Shown piece by piece: positions 12,420 to 23,614 of a stretch of DNA of 64,000 bases (position 1 is the stretch's first letter; each line of letters starts with the position of its first letter). A model generated the notes under the pieces. It made no database searches. It was not told the DNA's origin and saw only the letters and a program-made list of their open reading frames with translations. The translations under genes and the position numbers were made by a program. Origin of the DNA: Acanthosepion esculentum (lineage: Eukaryota; Mollusca; Cephalopoda; Sepiida; Sepiidae); the NCBI GenBank assembly GCA_964036315.1, contig OZ038479.1:57265746-57329745 (forward strand), given 5' to 3'.

Positions 12420-13990
12420 TGGAAACAAAGTTTATTAATTTTGTGCCATTGAATGGGGCAACTTACATCACTTGGAAAGTGGAATGCAAAATGGCATTGA
12501 TCAGAGAGGGTCTATGGAACATAGTTAAGACAGATTGTTCCTGAACCCCAAACATGCAAATTTGTACTCAAAATACCTGTCGCACGGCGATTGTGCTGTC
12601 AGTCAAACTGTCACCTTTGTGTATATTCGCTTTAATTGAAAGAAGGCGATTCTGTTAATGGATATAGTTAAGCAATGACAGAAATATTTGAAGAGTTGTC
12701 AGTCATCAGTGATTCCATTGATTTTTAGCTAGCCTACCAGATACTTATGTTGGTGATTGCACTGGATGCAGAAGAGGAAATAACTCGTGGTGATGGTTAT
12801 TCAGTTGAAGCACTGGGAATAGGGACAACTGAAATGAATATGAAAGTTTCAGATGGAAAGTGGCAAAAATGCATGTTATATGAGACTCTATATGTTGCTA
12901 AACTATCATACAACTTACTGAATGTATCTAAAGCTACAAAGTGTGGAAAGATATTTATATTCACTGAAACAAATTGCCAGGTTTCCAAAAATGGAGACTT
13001 GTACTATATGATCTATGTTGAAGAACGAGAAGTGGCCTATGCAGCAACAAAAATTTCAAGTAATGATAGTAAAGAAGAAATTTGTCATCCCCATTTTGCT
13101 CCTCTTGGGACAAAGAATTGCAGAAACTAATAAGAGATCAGCTAGTAATTGGCCTTGATTTTGATGTCACTAAGGATATGAGCTTGTTTTGGAGGGGGAA
13201 TTTCTCCAAAAGGAAAACCTATACCACAATGAAATTGCTAAGAAACACCAGTAACTCAGGAAATTATGCACTGTTGGGTTTATTTGCAAATAATGCATTA
13301 CTCATAAGGAAAAGGGGAATGGGATTGTGGACCCTGGAGCAATGTCTTGCATGTGTTATGATGTGAAAAAGTTTCTAAACTAGAAAGTTGAATGAAGCAG
13401 AGGAAATAACTCTTGGTGATGGTTATTCAGTTGAAGCATTGGGGATAGGGACGATTGAACTGAAGGTGAAAGTTTCAGATGGAGAGCAGCAAAAATGCAG
13501 GTTGTATGAGACTCTGTATTTTCCCAAAATATCATACAACTTACTGAGTGTATCTAAAGCTATAAAGTCTGGAAAGACATTTGTATTCACTGAAACAAAC
13601 TGTCAAGTTCTGGATGAAAAACAAAAACAAATTGCTACAATTTGTCATCACCATTTTGGTCATCTTGGAGCAAAGAATTGTCAGAAACTAGCAAGAGATC
13701 AGCCAGTAAGTGGCCTTGATTTTGATGTCACAAAGGATATGAGATTTAGTGAACCATGCGTGGATGGAAAGCATCACCATTTTTCATTTCCAAAAACTGG
13801 TGCAAGCAGATCAACCAAATTGCTTCAAATTGTACACAGCAACATATATGGAAAGACTGAGGCACAATCGCTTGGTGGAGCTGAATACTTTGTCGCATTT
13901 ATTGATGATAAATCAAGATTTGTAAGGATGTACATGCTCAAACACAAGGGAGAACTTTTTTAAAAAGTTTATGGAGTGGAAAAATATGAC
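12420..13990 (+). pseudogene. Copia polyprotein fragment with internal duplication
   Basis: Around 12440 a gag start (LNGATYITWKVECKM, then REGLWN) is readable and soon stopped. From 12770 a protease-to-integrase junction follows (GDGYSVEALGIGT, SYNLLNVSKA), joined to the gag remnant by a deletion. The region is then repeated: a WIVDPGA-type protease site near 13325-13350 (aspartate kept), GDGYSVEALG at 13420, an HHHFGHLG / SEPCVDGKHH integrase zinc-binding region (13650-13780) and the AEYFVAFIDDKS start of the integrase core (to 13920). The reading frame ends at 13963. Reverse transcriptase and RNase H are absent. Stops, frameshifts and the duplication make it defective. Confidence 0.8.
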
Positions 13991-14031
13991 TGAAAGGTCT
14001 AGTGGACAGAAAGTGAAAACACTACGCAAGT

Positions 14032-14037
14032 TTTATT
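14032..14037 (-). terminator. Possible poly(A) signal of ZNF-A
   Basis: AATAAA on the minus strand about 300 bases after the ZNF-A stop, just beyond the decayed finger remnants. The sequence matches, but use is not shown. Confidence 0.35.
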
Positions 14038-14045
14038 GATTGCAT

Positions 14046-14337
14046 TTAGTCATTACAAGGGAACATATTTTGACTTTTCTGAAAAGGAATTTCCACCTTT
14101 ATGCAGGAACATAATTTTTGCTCACTATGTGCTTCCATATGTTGGACCAAATTTGATATCAATACACATGCAAATTCACAGACTTCCATGGAATATAGTT
14201 GCACACCAGTGGATGCTGGCATATGTAGCACCAAACTTAATATATGTACAAAAAAAATGATTGATATATTTTACAAGAATATAGTTTCTCTCCAGAGTTT
14301 TCAAGTGTTGTGTTAAATCTTTTGTAAAATCAGGTCT
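14046..14337 (-). pseudogene. Decayed zinc-finger tail of ZNF-A
   Basis: After the ZNF-A stop the minus strand still encodes finger remnants in shifting frames: NSGEKLYSCKIYQSFF near 14300-14250, then LVLHMPASTGVQLYS, MEVCEFACVLISNLVQH and MEAHSEQKLCSC (14234-14046). The ACVL..SNLV..H finger corresponds to finger 14 of ZNF-B (ACVLKSNLVRH). The ancestral ZNF-A therefore had more fingers, lost by point mutations and at least two frame changes. Confidence 0.75.
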
Positions 14338-14967
14338 TCAGGTGCTGGAATATGGTCTCTCTCCAGTGTGTGTTCGCATATGGCGGGCTAAATCTGACTT
14401 TGCTATAAATGCAGAACCGCATGTGCCACAAGAATATGGTTTCTCACCAGTGTGTATTCGCAGATGGCGTGCTAATGAAGACTTGACAGCAAATGCTGAT
14501 CCACATGTGTCACAAGAATATGGTTTCTCTCCAGTGTGTGTTCTCACGTGCAGCACCAAATTTGATTTTTGCACAAAAGATGATCCACAGGTTTCACAGG
14601 AATAAGGTTTCTCTCCAGTGTGTGTTCGCATATGTCGCACTAAGTCTGACTTTGCAACAAATGCAGAGCCACACATATTGCAAGTAAATGGTTTCTCACC
14701 AGTATGTGTGCGCATGTGGCGTGCTAAGTCTGACTTTGCTACAAAGGTAGATACACACAGGTCACAAGAATATGGCTTCACACCAGTGTGTGTGCGCATA
14801 TGACGCACCAAATGAGACATGCGCGTAAAAGAAGAGCCGCATGTTTCACAAGAATATGGTCTCTCTCCAGTGTGCGTTGGCATATGGCAGACTGTCTGTG
14901 ACAACTGTAAAAAGGAAGCATCACACATTTTGTCTGAATATGTTTTCTTTCCAGTATCTTTACTCAT
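14338..14967 (-). CDS. ZNF-A: C2H2 zinc-finger protein, six fingers
   Basis: A 209-residue single-exon reading frame. The start is ATG at 14967 in a CACTATGAG context, homologous to the ZNF-B start. Residues 1-32 form a degenerate finger ([16 protein letters not shown], first cysteine lost). Six intact C2H2 fingers follow with a strict 28-residue period from Cys40 to about residue 200, joined by TGE/VK/RPY linkers. Helix contact residues (-1, 2, 3, 6) read RSHR, ASDR, ASDR, QSNL, VSSR, ASDR; three fingers share one contact set. The frame ends GERPYSST, cutting a finger at its start. No KRAB, SCAN or BTB-like domain is present. Such proteins usually bind DNA in the nucleus. The truncated C-terminus leaves open whether the gene is functional. 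Confidence 0.85.
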   Translation of the reverse strand: MSKDTGKKTYSDKMCDASFLQLSQTVCHMPTHTGERPYSCETCGSSFTRMSHLVRHMRTHTGVKPYSCDLCVSTFVAKSDLARHMRTHTGEKPFTCNMCGSAFVAKSDLVRHMRTHTGEKPYSCETCGSSFVQKSNLVLHVRTHTGEKPYSCDTCGSAFAVKSSLARHLRIHTGEKPYSCGTCGSAFIAKSDLARHMRTHTGERPYSST

Positions 14968-15059
14968 AGTGCTAATTCATACATAACATGAATTTCACAA
15001 GTATATGGCTTTCCCAGTACACATTTGAGAGCATATTTTCAGATGTGATGCTTTTGAAA

Positions 15060-15095
<36 letters not shown>

Positions 15096-15208
15096 TTTAC
15101 ATGAAGATTTTAATTTTCAGGTTCTTGATGAATCATCGAGAGTTTTATTATATTCCATTTTATAATATCAAGTCACGATTTTCACATTACTCATACCAGC
15201 CAGATCAT
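14968..15208 (-). other. ZNF-A 5' UTR part of the coding exon
   Basis: The minus strand has a good 3' splice site, TTTTTGTTTACAG, with AG at 15210-15209, so the exon would start at 15208, 241 bases before the ATG. ZNF-B has the matching site TTTTTGTTCACAG at the same relative place. A short open frame starts directly at the exon edge (ATGATCTGG) and stops after five codons. A finger-like remnant (GKPYTCEIH) near 15010-14980 shows that the leader itself derives from finger sequence. Confidence 0.6.
15062..15091. repeat. (AT)n microsatellite
   Basis: Fifteen AT units in an uninterrupted run within the leader region of ZNF-A. Confidence 0.95.
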
Positions 15209-15811
15209 CTGTAAACAAAAAGTAATAGAAGATATATTAATAGACAGTAAAAGATATACAAAATCAATTTACATTGTAACAAAGATGTAGTAATATACTA
15301 AGGTTATCCTGGCACAAGGCCTCATTAATGCAGCACTTGCAGCACAACTGCTTAACCACTGCACACTGACTGATATATAATGGATTCTTACTATACAACT
15401 GGAAGAGTAACTGTAATAATGTTCATATTTCTAAAAAAAAAAAAAATGTTTCATTTTTTGGATATCAACTGAAAACAGATCTACTGATATGGTAATAAAT
15501 TAAGCTTACAAACACTAAAAATGCAAGCATTTCTTTCAAGTATGCATAGTTATTGAGAATGAACGAAATGCTTTTGGTAACATAAAGGGAAATCAAACAC
15601 ACATTTATACAACAGGTGCAAAAATGCATACCAATCATTATGGTTATTCTTTACATGGATGTTGTAAAGGAAGCAAGCCTCAAAGATTGTTCTTTCAAAA
15701 GTCTACATTAATATGACCTTATCTAAAAAGAAATATCTCTGCATTTTTCATAAAATGCTATATGATTCAGAGCAAAGAATTTAGTGTGATAATTTAGAGA
15801 TTGTTTTGTTT

Positions 15812-16318
15812 TGTTTTGTTTTACGACATATCAACCACATAGGGTTATTTAATACTGACAATTTTTATTGTTGGTAATATTTTCCTTCAAAAATGTATTG
15901 CTGGTAATAGTCTTTCCTTCAAAAATGTATTTCTGGCAATATTTTTTTCTTCAAAAATCTATATCTGGTAATATTTTTCCTCCAAAAATGTATCACTGGT
16001 AATATTTTTTTTAAAAAATGTATAGCTGGTAATATTTAAAAAAAAAAAAAATGTATTGCTGGTAATAATTTTTACAAACCTATTTTTACACTTTCATAGT
16101 GTTTTGACCCCTGTTTAGGGAGGGGGGTTAACTATTTACCCATAGCTGAGACCCTAACAGGTGCTACCACCCTAGGTTAGGATGGGCCTGGGAACATCAG
16201 CAATTAAGTAGTAGTTCCATGCTCCTCAAAACCTCCCGATCAGAGGCCTTGCTGTTGGATAGTTTATCATCTTACCGAGGGTGCGGATGCAGTTTATTGT
16301 CATACTCAGGACGTTATA
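15812..16318 (-). repeat. SINE-V element with internal minisatellite
   Basis: Written on the plus strand it starts in a 'gttttgttttacgacatatc' end, carries seven imperfect ~33-base units of the type 'tattgctggtaatatttttt' plus an A-rich part (15864-16078), then a G+C-richer block ('tgctaccaccctagg', 'cagaggccttgctgttgga') that in the other orientation starts the element. The head shows a tRNA-like anticodon arm (CCTC-loop-GAGG). Related copies: 27571-27915, 32753-33215, 49797-50127 and, partly, 58490-58760 and 59150-59432. Confidence 0.7.
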
Positions 16319-16689
16319 TAAAAAATTATTTTCTTAAACTATTAGTTAATATAAAGTTAAAGATAATTCATTTTTAAACAAAAACAACAATTTCTTGATT
16401 ATTGCACTGCTTGTGTGCCATATTTCTTTCATTTTTTTTTATTTTTCTTCCACTTTGAGATTCTGATACAAAGTTACTATTGTTAACTTATGGCATCACA
16501 TATAAGAATGTTTTAAAAATGCCTAAAATCTTTATTTACATGTGAAAATTTATTTTTCTTTTAATATGGATTGGCTTTAGGCTATTATCTTTCAAATAAA
16601 ACCAAAATTTAATTTCATAAGACATTTAAATTATTAAAATGTGAATTCAATTTTTTTGTGGGGCGTGAGTCAGAGACAGTAGCTAGCAT

Positions 16690-18190
16690 ATTATTCAGTA
16701 GGTACCTCCAAAGATTCAATAAAAAATGAGCATACATGACAAAAATTGCTCCAAACTTAAAAAAAAAATCAAAGTTTTATCATCAAAATCTTCAGGTTAT
16801 TACGAAGAAAGACCAAAGGAGTTTTTGATTATTAAATTATTTTTTTAATCTGTTTTAGAACCTTCAAAATTTTGGCTAAAATGTTTTGTTGAACTTGCAT
16901 CAATGGGTGACCATAAATTAGTATGGGGAATTTTAGTCTTTTTGCAGTGAAAAATACATTCTTGCAAAAATCAAATAATTGCCTGATTTTAATGAAACTT
17001 TTATGACTTATTCACAAATTAATGAATTTATTTAATAAAAAAAATTCTTTTTTAGAAAAGCTTCATAAAAATATTTTATTTTTACTTCTCTTACCTTCCA
17101 CTTATGTAATTTTATGAAATTTCAAGAAATTCATTTTTGTAATGAGACATTGAAGAATTTAAATCATCAATTTCTTTTTGTAAAACTGGATCCCCAGTTA
17201 CTGAAAATCTGCTGTGAATCATAAAATAAAAAATGCAGTAAAACTAAGATATTATTTAATTAGAAAAGCTTTTGATTGCTTTTATTAATAAGATATATTA
17301 TGGACACTATTGCCTTAAGAAAAAAATTCTGATCAATTGTTTTGTTTTTTTTAAATTTTAATTATAATAATTTATAAAGTTTTAAATCTGTTAAAATTCT
17401 GTATTAATTTTTCTGGTTTGATGATATTGTTATTAAGTAAAAACTATATTTACTAATCATAAATGGTAAAGCTAGGTACAATTTAGTGACCCCTAATAAT
17501 TTTAAAAGAATTTTGAATTTTTTTTTGTATGTGCATAAATGTGTCGATTTTTGTAAATAAGGACGTCCATACACGACATTATCAGCAAATAAGAGTAGTT
17601 ACTACATTAAATTTAAAGCCAAAGTAATTAAAATTCAATAAAAAAATTAGAATACGGAGAATATTTTCCTAAATTTTTAAGAGTACTGGACTGTTAAAAT
17701 TTATATAAAGAAGGTGCTCATGTTATATTCCTCAGGTAATTTTTATAAATATGTCCACTATAGAACAGTCAACCTTAAATAAATATTTACCGCCATGTTA
17801 AAAAAAATTTTAAACTTAAAGTACTATTTGTTTCAAATCAGATTACCTCCACAGAGAAGCAATAACTAAGGTTTAATTTTTTTAAATGAAAAATCATTAT
17901 GGAAGCTTTTATTTTAGCTTTAATTTCAAGCTAATAGATTAAATTTTAAATTAAATTTATTCCCAATAAGCAAAATACTTTGCTGTATTTCAAAAGTAAA
18001 AAAATAATTTAAATTGACTGGAAGTTGTTCTTTTTTTGTTTGTTTTGAAATCGCTAGTAATCTCTAATTTTAGTGCCATTTTAGCCATTTAGTCACAATG
18101 TAAAAGTCTTTCAAAAATAAAATATAGTTTTCTGAAACTTTATTCGAGGAATATTAGCTGGTTTAAAGTTTAATTATTCAATTTGTTGGT
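16690..18190. repeat. AT-B element copy
   Basis: The left end 'gtaggtacctccaaagattc' and the following ~150 bases match the inverted right end of the copy at 28935-30565 and the left end of 2345-4290. Positions 17820-18180 match 28960-29240 directly. The right boundary is uncertain. No coding capacity. Confidence 0.55.
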
Positions 18191-18465
18191 AGGTGGATAG
18201 ACCCGATGTGAAAACAAAATATTCGACATCGTGCTAAAAACGATTTTTTTAAAAAGTGGCATTCACTATTTTTTCTAATTACTAATTTTTTCTTGATTTT
18301 TCCCTGTTGAAATTGGGGTGCGTCTTATGCCGTCAAATATAGTTTAGGCTATATTTCAAAAAGCCAAAGTTTAAAACTTCATAAGACAGATTTAAAATTC
18401 GTTTTTCGTTTTGTTTTTTTTATTTTTAGAACCTAAAATAATAGTTAAAAAAACTTCATTTTTCG

Positions 18466-18495
18466 CTTTTCTTTCTTTCTTTCTTTCTTTCTTTC
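18466..18495. repeat. (CTTT)n microsatellite
   Basis: About seven CTTT units inside the inferred ZNF-A intron, 330 bases from the donor. Confidence 0.95.
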
Positions 18496-18825
18496 AAAAC
18501 ATTGGCTTCTAAAACTGTTACAAGTTTTATACGCAGAAAAAGTCTATAGGTACAATTACAAACGAACATCAAATGCTCTCCTTTAAGAGTGACATTAAGA
18601 AAGGTTACGAAATAAAATAAGGCATTAATATTTTTTTAATGTCAGGCCGTAGTGTTTTTTTTTTTTTTTGTACAATTTAAATTAATACATTTCAAAATAT
18701 TACTTTTTTAAATGGCAAGATTAAATTTTTTAAACCCTTTATAGCCGCAAAAAATAAGTTAAGGCAGTCATGACATATTTTTTAAACAAACTCAAAATCA
18801 TTGGACACACCAACTTTTCACTTAC

Positions 18826-19090
18826 CTGCTTTCAGATTAGAAACTGAAGCGAGAAAAAAACAAACAGAATAAATTCGACCATCTTCAATTTTGATCACGT
18901 CTTTTTCCTTTTTAATTTGATCTGGATGTTTGTCTTTCTCAGTCAATCGGCATAATTGTTTGTTTCTTCGTAACAATATCGAAGCTGAAAAATGATTCCA
19001 CAAAGAAAGCAGCAATAAAAACACGGTGCAAACGTGAAATTACTTTTCAGAATATACTTCTCTTTACATGAAAGAAAACCTCAAGCGGTG
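18826..19090 (-). other. ZNF-A first exon, non-coding
   Basis: The minus strand ends AATCTGAAAGCAG|GTAAGTG, a near-perfect donor. It shares ordered blocks with 47244-47650: CACCGCTTG near the start, TGCTGCTTTCTTTGTG, and GATTGACTGAGAAA. A 68-codon frame (18818-19024) runs through it, but after splicing to 15208 it would stop within about 15 codons, before the zinc-finger start; the sister exon does not keep this frame. It is therefore read as 5' UTR. Confidence 0.65.
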
Positions 19091-19123
19091 TTATGTATAA
19101 TTTAGTTCTTTGTTCTTTTAAAG
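19091..19123 (-). promoter_or_regulatory. ZNF-A core promoter
   Basis: CTTTAAAAG (19117-19123 core) lies about 25-30 bases before a start-like block ending in CACCGCTTG. Spacing and blocks match the promoters at 47651-47680 and 5276-5309. The real start site is unknown. Confidence 0.5.
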
Positions 19124-20165
19124 CCTGTAGGTCCTAGGATCAAGATCCTACATTGTCTGTAGAACGGAGAACTCCATTAAAACAGGCTCCAAACTAAATC
19201 ATGCAACAACTCATTTTAATTGGCTAGAAAATATAAAAAATACAAATTACGTGTTTTAAACTACGTCCGGATTGTACTGACTTGGTTTATGACCCGAACG
19301 AAAATACGTTTGCACTAATTAATCTGGAGCCTATCACGTAACGCATGTTTTGTATATAAACGACACTTTAACCAACAACCCTAGTGAGCAGGGCAACCCG
19401 AAACTAGACCGCACGTGTCGTCATTTTCATATTCAGACTAAACGTTAAAATTTCTTTTCACATCAAACCCAGTCTGTAATATATTTTCAAATCAAGCAAA
19501 CTACTTATTAACAAGCAAACCAAAGGACAAATACTAATCAAAGAGAGACAATCCAGTAACACACGAAGTTAACGATATTGACACACAATATTTCACAAAC
19601 TAGAACTGTAAATTTGACATAAACATCATAATATTGTAATATACTTACTCAACTTCGAACAGATATTCCAACAACATAAAATCTTTCTAACCAAAATTTG
19701 CTCACACTTCAATCCAAACATCAAAAAACATTTGGACTTTTTAAACTACCTACTCAACAAATACATGTTTGTACCTTATTGTTAAATATTTTATATTCAT
19801 TGTTGAACCAATACTTATATCTTGAACTTTATTATTCTCTTGTTGTTCAATTATTTTGTTGCATTCGTGATAAAATAAATGCGTAGGGGGTAACACACAC
19901 CTATTTCCACTTACAAGTCCTTTTATTTCTTGCATAAGAAATTGAGAAAATATTTTTTTTATTCGTTAATTCTTCTTTCGGAGGCACAGATTGAGAAATC
20001 GTGGAGTCGAATTCGTTATGTTCACTTAGTGTAAAAATATACCATTGGAAAAAGTATGAATGTATTGCTTCTTACCGTAGATATAGTGATGAGTTAAACT
20101 TTTAAAATTGTATCTTCATTTTTATTTATTTTATTTTTGTTCGTCAATCTTTAACAAACATTAAA
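19124..20165. other. Upstream of ZNF-A, no gene
   Basis: 19260-19440 is somewhat richer in G+C and has TATATAAAC on the plus strand (19353-19361), which might be an unrelated or divergent promoter. No frame with recognisable coding content follows it. Confidence 0.35.
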
Positions 20166-20169
20166 TGTC

Positions 20170-20700
20170 CACAATAAAACCGCAGTGTCAAAAGGACAGT
20201 CTTTTCCCCTTGACACTGTTTTAACTACTTTCACAACTCAGCAATGCTAACCATAGTTGACGGCATATAAGGCGCATTTTTTTTTCTTACTAAAAATATC
20301 TTTTAAAATTCCCTTGCGTCATATATGCCATATGTAGGTTAACAAAATTTAATAATTACTATTTTTTTTCTTGATTTGCCCTGCTGAAATTGGGGTGCGT
20401 CTTATACACCGTCAAATACGGTAATTACAATTTTAATCATCGCTTTAAAAAAATGATTAGAATTTTAATGAAACCTAATCAAACGTATGAAAGCGAATTT
20501 ATATATTTTATTTGTTCATGAGAATTGACAACAAAAATAATGAACACTATTATTAGAATTAGATTATTTATTGGAAGGGTTTTTGGTTCACATAAATGTT
20601 TATTTGTTAAATGATGTTGCAGCAATCTTGGACAAAATTACCCACAATAAGACAGTGTCAAAAGGATAGTTTTCCACTTGACATCACTTTTATCAAATAA
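20170..20700. repeat. FB-A foldback copy with a nested MITE
   Basis: Outer ends carry CAGTGTCAAAAGGACAG followed by CCTTGACACTG at the left and the related GACAGTGTCAAAAGGATAG / CTTGACATCAC at the right, each a local hairpin. The inner part matches 1350-1440 and 48730-48830. The MITE at 20258-20423 interrupts the left arm. Confidence 0.65.
20258..20423. mobile_element. MITE with GACGG..GCGCA / TGCGTC..CCGTC ends
   Basis: A ~166-bp element with terminal inverted repeats: left 'AGTTGACGGCATATAAGGCG' and right, inverted, 'ATTTGACGGTGTATAAGACG'. It sits inside an FB-A copy and is therefore younger than it. A related right end ('ggggtgcgtcttatgccgtc') occurs at 18316-18340. Short interspersed elements with this type of end are widespread in animals; the transposase family is not determinable here. 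Confidence 0.6.
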
Positions 20701-20778
20701 AAATGCAATAAAGAAACAAACACAGACAACTGTTTTAGTAATAAAAAGGAATAAGAATTTTATAAAGTCGCCTGTACA

Positions 20779-20958
20779 CTATCAGTTACTCAAGTCCAAT
20801 GTGAGAGAGCATTTTCAAAGCGAAAGATGATGAAGACAAGGTTAAGAAATTTGCTGCCCGGGGAGAATTTGGAATCATACATTGAAAAGAAATTATTAGA
20901 TGAATTGGATGCAGAAGCAATTATTAGCAGATTCGATCAATCTAGTGAACACAAATGA
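20779..20958 (+). pseudogene. hAT transposase C-terminal fragment
   Basis: An open frame of 59 codons without ATG and without internal stops: VTQVQCERAFSKRK, then TRLRNLLPGENLESY, then a short acidic end and TGA. The CERAFS..K..KTRLRN pattern is the dimerisation region at the C-terminus of hAT transposases. The body of the transposase is missing upstream, where an FB-A element begins. Because the frame is intact it may be a fairly recent fragment or an exon; no splice acceptor is evident. Confidence 0.75.
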
Positions 20959-21179
20959 TTGCTCTTAATATAGTGGACTGTATGCAATGCTCTTTTGTGC
21001 TTTTTAATTATTTGTTAATGTGTAAATTATGCAGTAAACTATTTAAAAATATCAATTGCTGAAAATTTTTTAAAAATAATTAAATTGTAAGTTAATCAGT
21101 ATTTATATAATATGTACAGCAGATGTACTGTAAATTGCAACATACAAGTATAACCTCAATATTTTAGCTCAAACTTCTG

Positions 21180-21640
21180 TGTTAGGCCTCTACATATAGG
21201 CCAAGCCCCAAACATACGGCAGGCTACCAGTAAAAACAAAAGATTTTTAAGCTTGAAAACGCGACCCAAAAATGTTTTTTGGGCTTGAAAACTCGACTTG
21301 TATGCTCCAATTTATAGTACTAAGTATACATATTTTTCCACAAAATTCTTTAACTGTGCGCTTTTTCCATGTGTACATTTTGAAAAAAATATTTATTTGT
21401 TATGAAAATTAAATGATAACGTGATAATGTAATCGTCTCAGGAAATTAATTTTATTAAACCATGAAGGGATAGGGTTAAAAGCATGTATACGGTGAGAGT
21501 GGAGAAAGAAAGAAAGAGAGAGAGAAGGTGATGTTAAATTGAATATAATATATTGTAACAATATGATTTCTCACACATCTTTAGAAGATAAGGAGATAAT
21601 TTCTTTTCTTTTAAGTTCACTTATTTGTCTGAGTTTCATA
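21180..21640. other. Intergenic, no gene
   Basis: A+T-rich, with a purine-rich GAAA/GAGA tract at 21500-21530. Nothing else is recognised. Confidence 0.4.
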
Positions 21641-21649
21641 TGGATTTTG

Positions 21650-22880
21650 TCTCCAGTCCATCTTGAGTGAACTTAGGAGGTTAGTGTTTCAGGATTCATG
21701 TCTCCAGTTCGCCCTTGAAGTGGGAAACAAAAATTTTATAAATGATTTTAGATAGTCTTAAAAGTAGTCCTTTGACGATTTGACCACCTATGTGTCTTTG
21801 AAGTAGTCCCAAATCTTCCGAAACACAAGTGGATAGAGTGGGGTAGGGCCCCAGAATTATCCATATAAACAGAGAGAGAGAGAAGAAAGAAGTCGGGGGA
21901 AAGTGGGTCCAGCCGTGAGAGAAGTACGTAATTGACCAGAGGAGTTGGAGTTTCCAAGCGGCCAGTGACAGAAGGACCGGTAGTGAGGAATCAGGAGTCA
22001 CCGTGGCCAGTGAAGTTAGGAAAATAGCAGCGCACCTCTCGAAGCTGAAGGAAGGATCTCATGTTTAAGTGAGAAATCGTATTGTTGCTACTTCCCAACC
22101 AGAGAAACTTGAAAAACTATCGTCTTCATTTTTTTTTAATTGAAAGCGACCACAGCCGAGAAGACAGACCTGTGCAGATAGCGAGTTGGGTGTATATGCA
22201 AATACACTCAACCGTGGATGTCATCACAGGTGTAGTGAGCGACAAAACTTGTCACAGTTTCGCCACGAATGGCTCCACAATATCATTTTGGAAAGAAGCG
22301 AAGATTAAAGATCGGTTTGGAAAATAATAAATTTAAAAAATCTTAAGTGGAATTGTGACGACTTGAAATTGAGAATCCCCAGTAAAGGGGATCAGAAAGG
22401 GTGATACCCGAATTCACGTGCAAGTGAGTCATATCATGTGGAGCGAGACTGAAATTCCGACAAAGGCTTATTTTCACTGACCTAAATCTTACTATTCTCA
22501 AATCTGTTCATATTCATACATAATTTGGGGAACAGGCAAAGGAGTTTACCTGGCCCTGGGCACCTTTCCTCACCTCTGCTCACACAGGACGCACAAGTGG
22601 AATCCTCCATAAATACGAGTCACTGGAATGCACAGACAGTCCGAGCCCAATTCTGGTTGCTAGCTGTATCAATTAGCTCGTCATGTCAAGCATATTTGAA
22701 AAGTAATTTCGCCCCCCACAAATTTCCTTGCAGTGGACGACTGAATTAAAGAAAGGCAAGAGCCAACGCCCATTATCTTTACCTTCATGTACCTACCCCA
22801 CCCGTGTTGAAATAACGTAATTCCACCGGACAATTTTCCTTGTTCTTTTTTAATAAATCCTTATTATTAAAAGATAATTC
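21650..22880 (+). other. G+C-richer block, possibly retroelement LTR/UTR
   Basis: Markedly richer in G+C than its surroundings. It has CCATATAAACAGAG (a TATA-like word, ~21858) and AATAAA (22852-22857) on the plus strand about 1 kb apart, with only short frames between. This could be a long LTR or the untranslated part of a retroelement, but no repeat copy, terminal TG..CA pair or polyprotein was found. The identity is unknown. Confidence 0.25.
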
Positions 22881-22939
22881 CATTCATTGAGATGTCTTTT
22901 ATAGGGTGCGGCATAAATCCTGTTAGAAAATTTCAAATG

Positions 22940-23440
22940 AATTCTGCTTCTAAATTTTTTGGGCATTACATTGTTGTTTAAGGTTTGATCCTCACCCAGC
23001 AACACATACAATTTGTTTTTTCAAAGCGTTTTAGTATTTACTGGTAACAATGTCTATAGAAATGAAAAGAAAGTATAGAACATGAAAACGAACCGACTCC
23101 ACCTGAGATTTTTAAAGCTGAATAACAACTTGGAATCTATAGAACGTTTATCAAAAGGACAATCGATCGATACAAGACTTCCCCCATCAAAAGTAGACCG
23201 AGACCAGGAAGTCCTCGTATCTCCATAATGCCAAAACTCATTAAACAGGTGCATGAAAAAAATCAGGCATAATCCAAGATCAATGTGAAAATTGTCTAAG
23301 GAGGCTGGAACATCAGAGAGAATGATGCAGAGGCTATGTTGAAATGATCAAGGGATGGCGATCCTACAAAATAACCAAGTACAGCTTCTTTCTGCAGGTA
23401 CAATAAAAAAAAAAAGAGGCTGCAAAGAGATAACTTTGAC
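22940..23440 (+). pseudogene. Mariner transposase N-terminal fragment
   Basis: Plus-strand pieces in changing frames include a DNA-binding region with a linker, DRDQEV..S (near 23200), KLSKEAGTSERMMQRL (near 23300) and an end matching the fragment at 6930-7205 (QLLSAGT, 23390). The order corresponds to the second helix-turn-helix of mariner transposases. It is truncated before the catalytic domain. Confidence 0.6.
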
Positions 23441-23614
23441 TCAGATTCTTATGACAAGACTCAGTATGCTGACAGGTGTATGTGAAGAGGTAAACTGAGA
23501 CCCTCTGTCAGGCAGGACCTTGCGTGGTGCATGATTAATACAAGTCAACAAAAAGTCAACGTGGCATAGCTATAGTAGATTTTTTTTACTGATTTGAAAT
23601 ATTTCATATTAAAT

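Larger units (their letters stand above)
15209..18825 (-). other. Inferred first intron of ZNF-A
   Basis: Runs from the donor GT at 18825-18824 to the acceptor AG at 15210-15209. It contains SINE-V and AT-B copies. The flank next to the acceptor (to about 15480) aligns with 39361-39740 beside ZNF-B, including the decayed remains of a shared tRNA-like SINE (15310-15370 and 39480-39560), so this insertion predates the gene duplication. Confidence 0.55.

Noticed and set aside
14342..14803. Plus-strand frames across ZNF-A
   Set aside because: Antisense shadows of the finger array.
15062..15091. The (AT)15 run as a TATA box or cruciform regulatory site
   Set aside because: It lies within the transcribed leader and has no counterpart in ZNF-B; a simple microsatellite explains it.
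18818..19024. A 68-codon coding exon in the ZNF-A first exon
   Set aside because: The frame is not kept in the paralogous exon at 47244-47650, and splicing to 15208 would bring a stop well before the finger start.
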